Shown in pieces: positions 60,474-64,000 of a stretch of 64,000 nucleotides of DNA. The stretch covers positions 21,933 through 85,932 of the forward strand of contig NZ_JAFVLN010000029.1 in NCBI RefSeq assembly GCF_017377775.1, written 5' to 3'. Made by a program: the position numbers and the translations under genes. This DNA is from Streptomyces sp. VRA16 Mangrove soil. GTDB taxonomy: Bacteria > Actinomycetota > Actinomycetes > Streptomycetales > Streptomycetaceae. The notes beneath the pieces are model-generated. The model was not told where the DNA came from and made no database searches. It was given only the letters and a program-made list of their open reading frames with translations. Each line of letters opens with the position of its first letter. The stretch's first letter is position 1.

Positions 60474-61663
60474 CAGGCGGTCACCGCGAAGAGTCCGGCG
60501 GCCCCGGCCGCGTGCGCCCGCAGCAGGTGCACGGGCCCGAAGAGCAGCTCGTCGCCCGCGGCCCGCTTCAGATACAGGTGCGCGTCGTGCTCCCAGGTGA
60601 AGCCGATGCCGCCGTGCAGCTGGACCGCCTCGGCCGCGGCGGTGCGCAGCGCCTCCAGGGCCTGGGCGAGCGCGAGGCCGCCGACCCGCTCACGGCCCCG
60701 GTCGCCGGTCGCCCAGGCCGCGTAGTACGCCGCCGAGCGCGCCGCCTGCACCGTCACGTACACATCGGCGAGCCGGTGCTTGACCGCCTGGAAGGAGCCG
60801 ACGGGCCGACCGAACTGCTCGCGCTCCTTGACGTAGCCGACGGTCCGCTCCAGGGCCCGGTCGGCGGCCCCGACCGCCTCCGCGGCGAGCAGGGTGGCGG
60901 CGGTGTCGCCGGTCGCGGCGAGCGCACCGAGCACGTCGCCCTCGCCACCGCTCTGCGCGCCGAGCAACTCGGCGGCCACGTCGCGCAGTTCGACGCGGGC
61001 CTGAGGGCGAGTCTCGTCGAGGGAGGTCTGCCGGGTGCGTACGAGCCCGGCGGCGTCGCCCTCCACGAGGAAGAGCAGGGTCCGGGAGCGGGCGAAGCCG
61101 CCGGTGTGGGCGGCGACCAGGAGCAGGCCCGCGCTGTGCCCGTCGAGCACCTGCTCGGCCTGCCCGTAGAGCCGCCAGCCGCCGTCGCCGCCGCGGGCCT
61201 GCACCCCGCCCGCGCGGCCGCCGCCCGACCAGTCCCCCGCGTTCTCCGCGACCAGGCCGAGCGCGGTGGCGAGCCCCGTGCCGGGGACGGCGAGGGCGGC
61301 GGTGAGCGCGCCCCGAGCGATGCGCGGCAGGAACGCCTCGCGCTGCGCGTCCGTGCCGAGCGCGGCGATCAGCGGGGCGACGAGCCCGCTGGTCGCGAGC
61401 AGTGGGGCCGGGGCCAGGACCCGCCCCAATTCCTCCTGTGCGAGCGCGAGTTCGGTGACCGTCGCGCCGACCCCGCCGTACCGTTCGGGCAGCGCGAGGC
61501 CCGGCAGTCCGAGCTCGGCGCCGAGGGCGCCCCACAGGGCGAGGTCGTGGCCTGCCGGGGTGCGGGTGGCGGCTTTGACGTCGTCCGGGGTGCAGCGTTT
61601 GGTGGTGAGTTCGCGCAGGGTGCGACGGATCTCCTGCTGTTCCTCGGTGAACGTGGCGTCCAT
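60473..61663 (-). CDS. Acyl-CoA dehydrogenase family protein
   Basis: 396 aa from ATG 61663 (AAAGGGG seven bases upstream; ATG 61690 adds nine residues). N-terminal helices (FTEEQQEIRRTLRELTTKR), a Gly-rich middle domain (lids SLDETRPQARVELR), and the C-terminal FAD helices (REQFGRPVGSFQAVKHRLADVYV; VQLHGGIGFTWEHDAHLYLKR). No obvious catalytic Glu is in the short usual motif. Oxidises an acyl-CoA to enoyl-CoA with FAD; steroid- or fatty-acid-type. Divergent from the second Ltp/thiolase-like gene. Confidence 0.87.
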   Translation of the reverse strand: MDATFTEEQQEIRRTLRELTTKRCTPDDVKAATRTPAGHDLALWGALGAELGLPGLALPERYGGVGATVTELALAQEELGRVLAPAPLLATSGLVAPLIAALGTDAQREAFLPRIARGALTAALAVPGTGLATALGLVAENAGDWSGGGRAGGVQARGGDGGWRLYGQAEQVLDGHSAGLLLVAAHTGGFARSRTLLFLVEGDAAGLVRTRQTSLDETRPQARVELRDVAAELLGAQSGGEGDVLGALAATGDTAATLLAAEAVGAADRALERTVGYVKEREQFGRPVGSFQAVKHRLADVYVTVQAARSAAYYAAWATGDRGRERVGGLALAQALEALRTAAAEAVQLHGGIGFTWEHDAHLYLKRAAGDELLFGPVHLLRAHAAGAAGLFAVTA

Positions 61664-61744
61664 GCGAGCCCCTTTCTGACGGGGCGTCATGCTAGGGCGC
61701 CGATCCCCGGAAGCCCAGAGTCACGCACCTCTCTGCGGGCCCAG

Positions 61745-61765
61745 AATCTGATGTACCGTCAGATT
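61745..61765. promoter_or_regulatory. CTGAY-N5-GTCAG operator and -10 for the second thiolase gene
   Basis: AATCTGA and TCAGATT flank a 7-bp centre (61745-61765); the core CTGATGTACCGTCAG shares the half-sites of 52197 and 52224. On the plus strand TACCGT (61754-61759) can be a -10 giving transcription at 61766/61767, i.e. leaderless with ATG 61767. The operator thus covers the -10. Confidence 0.6.
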
Positions 61766-61766
61766 C

Positions 61767-62951
61767 ATGACGACTGGCTCCCGCTCCGGCACCCGTCCGA
61801 CCCCGGCGATCGCCGGGGTGGCCCTCTCCGACTGCGGCCGCGTCGACGAGGCCACTCCCTACGCCCTGCACGCCCAGGCCGCCCGCCGCGCGCTCGCCGA
61901 CGCGGGCCTGACCCCCGATGTGCTCGACGGCGTCGCGAGCGCGGGGCTCGGCGTCCTCGCCCCGGTGGAGGTGGCCGAGTACCTGGGCCTCACACCCCGC
62001 TGGGTGGACTCGACCTCGGTGGGCGGCTCGACGTGGGAGGTGATGGCGGCGCACGCGGCGGATGCGATAGCCGCCGGGCACGCCCGCGCCGTCCTGCTCG
62101 TCTACGGCTCGACGGCCCGCGCCGACATCAAGGCGAAGCGCCGCACCTCGAACCTCTCCTTCGGCGCCCGCGGCCCCCTCCAGTTCGAGGTCCCGTACGG
62201 GCACACGCTCGTCGCCAAGTACGCGATGGCGGCCCGCCGCCACATGCACGAGTACGGCACGACGCTGGAGCAGCTCGCCCAAGTCGCCGTCCAGGCACGG
62301 CAGAACGCGGCGGCGAACCCGGAGGCGATGTTCCGCGACCCGATCACCGTCGACGACGTGCTGTCCGGACCGATGATCGCCGACCCCTTCACTAAACTGC
62401 ACTGCTGCATCCGCTCGGACGGCGGCGCGGCGGTCGTGATGGTCGCCGACGACCTCCTGCCCGACTGCGCGAAGCCGCCCGTCCGGGTCCTCGGCGCGGG
62501 CGAGCACGTCTCGCACACCACCATGTCGGAGTGGGACGACTTCACGGTCTCCCCCGCGGCGGTCAGCGGCCGCCTCGCCTTCGAGCGGGCCGGGGTGACC
62601 CCGGCCGAGATCGACGTCGCGGAGATCTACGACGCCTTCACGTACATGACGCTCGTGACCCTGGAGGACCTGGGCTTCTGCGCGAAGGGCGAGGGCGGCG
62701 CGTTCGTCGAGAAAGGCCGCCTGCTGCGCGACGGCGAACTCCCCACGAACACGGACGGCGGCGGCCTCTCCGCCCAACACCCCGGCATGCGCGGCCTGTT
62801 CCTCCTCGTCGAGGCGGTCAGGCAACTGCGCGGCGAGGCGGGCGGCCACCAGGTGCGCAGGCCCGACGGGTCGCTGCCCGCGCTCGCGGTGGCGTCGGGG
62901 ACGGGCGGCTGGTTCTGTTCGTCGGGGACGGTGGTGCTCGGCCGGGAGTGA
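61767..62951 (+). CDS. Ltp/thiolase-family protein lacking the usual Cys
   Basis: 394 aa. Thiolase-like fold as in 52268 but the nucleophile position reads GGSTWEVMAAHA, with Thr for Cys, as in Ltp2-type retro-aldolases that use other residues. Other motifs: LHAQAARRALADAGL, AEIYDAFTYMTLVTLEDLG, and GELPTNTDGGGLSAQHPG. Probably cleaves or condenses a CoA-bound side chain. No DUF35 gene is adjacent, unlike the first copy. No Shine-Dalgarno; see the leaderless promoter. Divergent from the acyl-CoA dehydrogenase. Confidence 0.82.
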   Translation: MTTGSRSGTRPTPAIAGVALSDCGRVDEATPYALHAQAARRALADAGLTPDVLDGVASAGLGVLAPVEVAEYLGLTPRWVDSTSVGGSTWEVMAAHAADAIAAGHARAVLLVYGSTARADIKAKRRTSNLSFGARGPLQFEVPYGHTLVAKYAMAARRHMHEYGTTLEQLAQVAVQARQNAAANPEAMFRDPITVDDVLSGPMIADPFTKLHCCIRSDGGAAVVMVADDLLPDCAKPPVRVLGAGEHVSHTTMSEWDDFTVSPAAVSGRLAFERAGVTPAEIDVAEIYDAFTYMTLVTLEDLGFCAKGEGGAFVEKGRLLRDGELPTNTDGGGLSAQHPGMRGLFLLVEAVRQLRGEAGGHQVRRPDGSLPALAVASGTGGWFCSSGTVVLGRE

Positions 62952-63056
62952 TCATTTTTCGCCGACACCGATGAGTTTCGGCGGTGCCCGGGGTCATCAT
63001 GGGCGTTCGGCGCACCGCGAACCGCGCGGGCGCCCCGCACCCGGAGGAGCTCTCCC

Positions 63057-63629
63057 ATGCGCACGCTCATCAGCACCGCCTTCGTCTCGCTCGACGGTGT
63101 GATGGAGGCGCCCGGCGGCGAAGCCGGCTACCGCAACGCCGGCTGGACGTTCAAGGGCATCGACTTCCTTCCCGAGGCCTACGAGCTCAAGGGCCGCGAG
63201 CAGAAGGAGGCCACGGCGATGCTGCTCGGCCGGGCCAGCTACGAGGCGTTCAGCCCGGTGTGGCCCGGCATGGCGGAGTTCGGCGACTACAAGGAGCTGC
63301 CCAAGTACGTCGTCTCGACCACCCTCACCGAGGACGCCCTGGTCGACGACTGGGGCCCCACCACGATCCTGCGCTCCCTCGACGAGGTCGCCGCGCTGAA
63401 GGAGACCGAGGGCGGCCCGGTCCTCGTGCACGGCAGCATCGCCCTCAACCACGCGCTCTCCGACGCCGGCCTGATCGACCGCTACCACCTGCTCGTCTTC
63501 CCGGTGCTGCTCGGCGCGGGCAAGCGGCTGTTCAGCGCCACCGACAAGGACGCCCAGCAGTTGCGGCTGGTCGAGCAGCAGGCGTACGCGAACGGGATCC
63601 AGCTGCAGGTCTTCGACGTCGTGCGGTGA
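63057..63629 (+). CDS. Dihydrofolate reductase-family protein (RibD-like C-terminal)
   Basis: 190 aa. GGAGGAG before ATG 63057. DHFR/RibD fold: MRTLISTAFVSLDGVMEAPGG, AMLLGRASYEAFSPVWP, LVHGSIALNHALSDAGLIDRYHLLVFPVLLGAGKRLF (in parts: 'LVHGSIALNHAL', 'LVFPVLLGAGKRLF'). These are NADPH-dependent reductases of unknown substrate, common in actinomycetes. Complete. Followed by a repeat-rich region. Confidence 0.87.
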   Translation: MRTLISTAFVSLDGVMEAPGGEAGYRNAGWTFKGIDFLPEAYELKGREQKEATAMLLGRASYEAFSPVWPGMAEFGDYKELPKYVVSTTLTEDALVDDWGPTTILRSLDEVAALKETEGGPVLVHGSIALNHALSDAGLIDRYHLLVFPVLLGAGKRLFSATDKDAQQLRLVEQQAYANGIQLQVFDVVR

Positions 63630-63712
63630 CGGCGGGTGCCGGTGGAGACGGACCACTTCCTGTACGCCAACGACCCGGCCGGGTTCGCGGAGGCCGCCGG
63701 CGCAAGGGGGTC
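63630..63712 (+). other. Unassigned region, possible coding remnant
   Basis: The sequence after the stop reads VPVETDHFLYANDPAGFAEA in one frame before running into repeats. It looks protein-like but has no start signal or homologue I can name. It may be a fragment of a lost gene or chance. Confidence 0.25.
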
Positions 63713-63802
63713 CCGCAGGGGCGCGGGGCTGTATCGATCTGCGGCTCCGTCGATGGTGGTCGTGCCCCGTCAGGGGCGCGGGGAACTGCGCGACCAGCCC
63801 CC
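63713..63802. repeat. Streptomyces repeat copies near the right edge
   Basis: CAGGGGCGCGGGGCTGTATC with TGCGGCTCCG (starting at 63716) and a fuller copy, 63770-63802, that matches 33 bases of the lysS/argS arm. Same family as in lysS/argS. Confidence 0.75.
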
Positions 63803-63853
63803 ACCGGGCCTGCACCCGGCGATGGCGGGGCCGGGCCGAGCTGGAGGCCGGTT

Positions 63854-63922
63854 GGAGCGCTCGCCCCGCGCCGGGGTGCCGCCTTGCCCACCCTGCCGCC
63901 CATGGCGGCAGATTGCCCAAGG
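63854..63922. repeat. 69-bp element, copy 2
   Basis: 66 of 69 positions equal to 55362-55430, same hairpins. Begins the iterated 22-bp region. Confidence 0.8.
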
Positions 63923-63994
63923 CGGCGCGGCAGCCGACCGGCGGCGGATCGCCCGAGGCGGCCGTGGCGGGCGGCGGCGGATGGCCCAAGGCGG
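63904..63994. repeat. 22-bp unit iterated three times
   Basis: Copies at 63904-63925, 63940-63961 and 63973-63994, pattern GGCGGC(A/G)GAT-N-GCCC(A/G)AGGCGG, offsets 36 and 33 bp. The run continues to the window edge. Confidence 0.75.
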
Positions 63995-64000
63995 GGTGGG

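Overview
The window is very G+C-rich (GTG starts are common, 4-bp stop/start overlaps, third codon positions almost always G or C). Its families point to a Streptomyces chromosome: an AfsK-type kinase, an XRE/DUF397 pair, DUF3558 lipoproteins, DUF2637, class I LysRS beside ArgRS, and the abundant intergenic repeat built on GGGGCGCGGGGAACTGCGCG. I see no rRNA, tRNA, CRISPR array, integrase, transposase gene or complete PKS/NRPS cluster.

Layout. 0-5.7 kb: tail of a quinone-oxidoreductase-like gene, a lipoprotein/Ser-Thr kinase operon with a lectin-like sensor facing a TetR gene across a near-perfect palindrome, and a PucR regulator opposite a 2OG-Fe(II) oxygenase. 5.8-13.6 kb: a leftward run joining haem synthesis (hemL), a histidine phosphatase and the System II cytochrome c maturation set (TlpA-like, CcdA, ResB, CcsB), with a Tat-type lipoprotein deacetylase-like gene inside. 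13.8-20.5 kb: an unknown protein, an LRR protein, a luciferase-like oxidoreductase, an efflux pump/TetR operon and an OmpR-type two-component operon. 20.7-31.3 kb: two glycosyltransferase-like genes, a flavin reductase/monooxygenase pair, small enzymes and regulators (GNAT, DinB-like, AraC, SDR, YnfA, HxlR, MDR) and a 57-codon membrane protein. 31.4-43 kb: mostly housekeeping (rtcB, DUF3558 and DUF2637 proteins, lysS, argS, aminotransferase, GNAT, P-loop kinase).

43-50.6 kb is the accessory-looking part: an efflux/TetR divergon, a membrane HTH protein, a DUF4232 lipoprotein, an anti-sigma-like ATPase, an XRE/DUF397 pair whose DUF397 protein carries a tandem 60-bp duplication, a tightly coupled small protein/AbiEii-like nucleotidyltransferase pair (candidate toxin-antitoxin), and a deletion scar that fuses the 3' remnants of a LysR gene and a DoxX gene. 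50.6-54.7 kb and 60-63 kb hold two blocks of CoA-thioester degradation genes (FadD3-like ligase, two Ltp/thiolase-like proteins, DUF35, enoyl-CoA hydratase, acyl-CoA dehydrogenase, F420/Ddn-like protein). Both blocks carry the same palindrome, CTGAY-N5-GTCAG, in their divergent promoter regions, suggesting one regulon. Between them lie afsK, whose activation-loop Thr168 is conserved, and a two-domain VOC protein interrupted in frame by a 175-bp MITE-like inverted repeat.

Repeats of note: a 34-bp perfect inverted pair between lysS and argS, a 69-bp element present twice (55.36 and 63.85 kb), and a 22-bp unit iterated three times at the right edge. The best leads for something undescribed are the 49.07-50.08 kb gene pair, the CTGAY-N5-GTCAG regulon, the in-frame MITE-like insertion and the LysR/DoxX scar.
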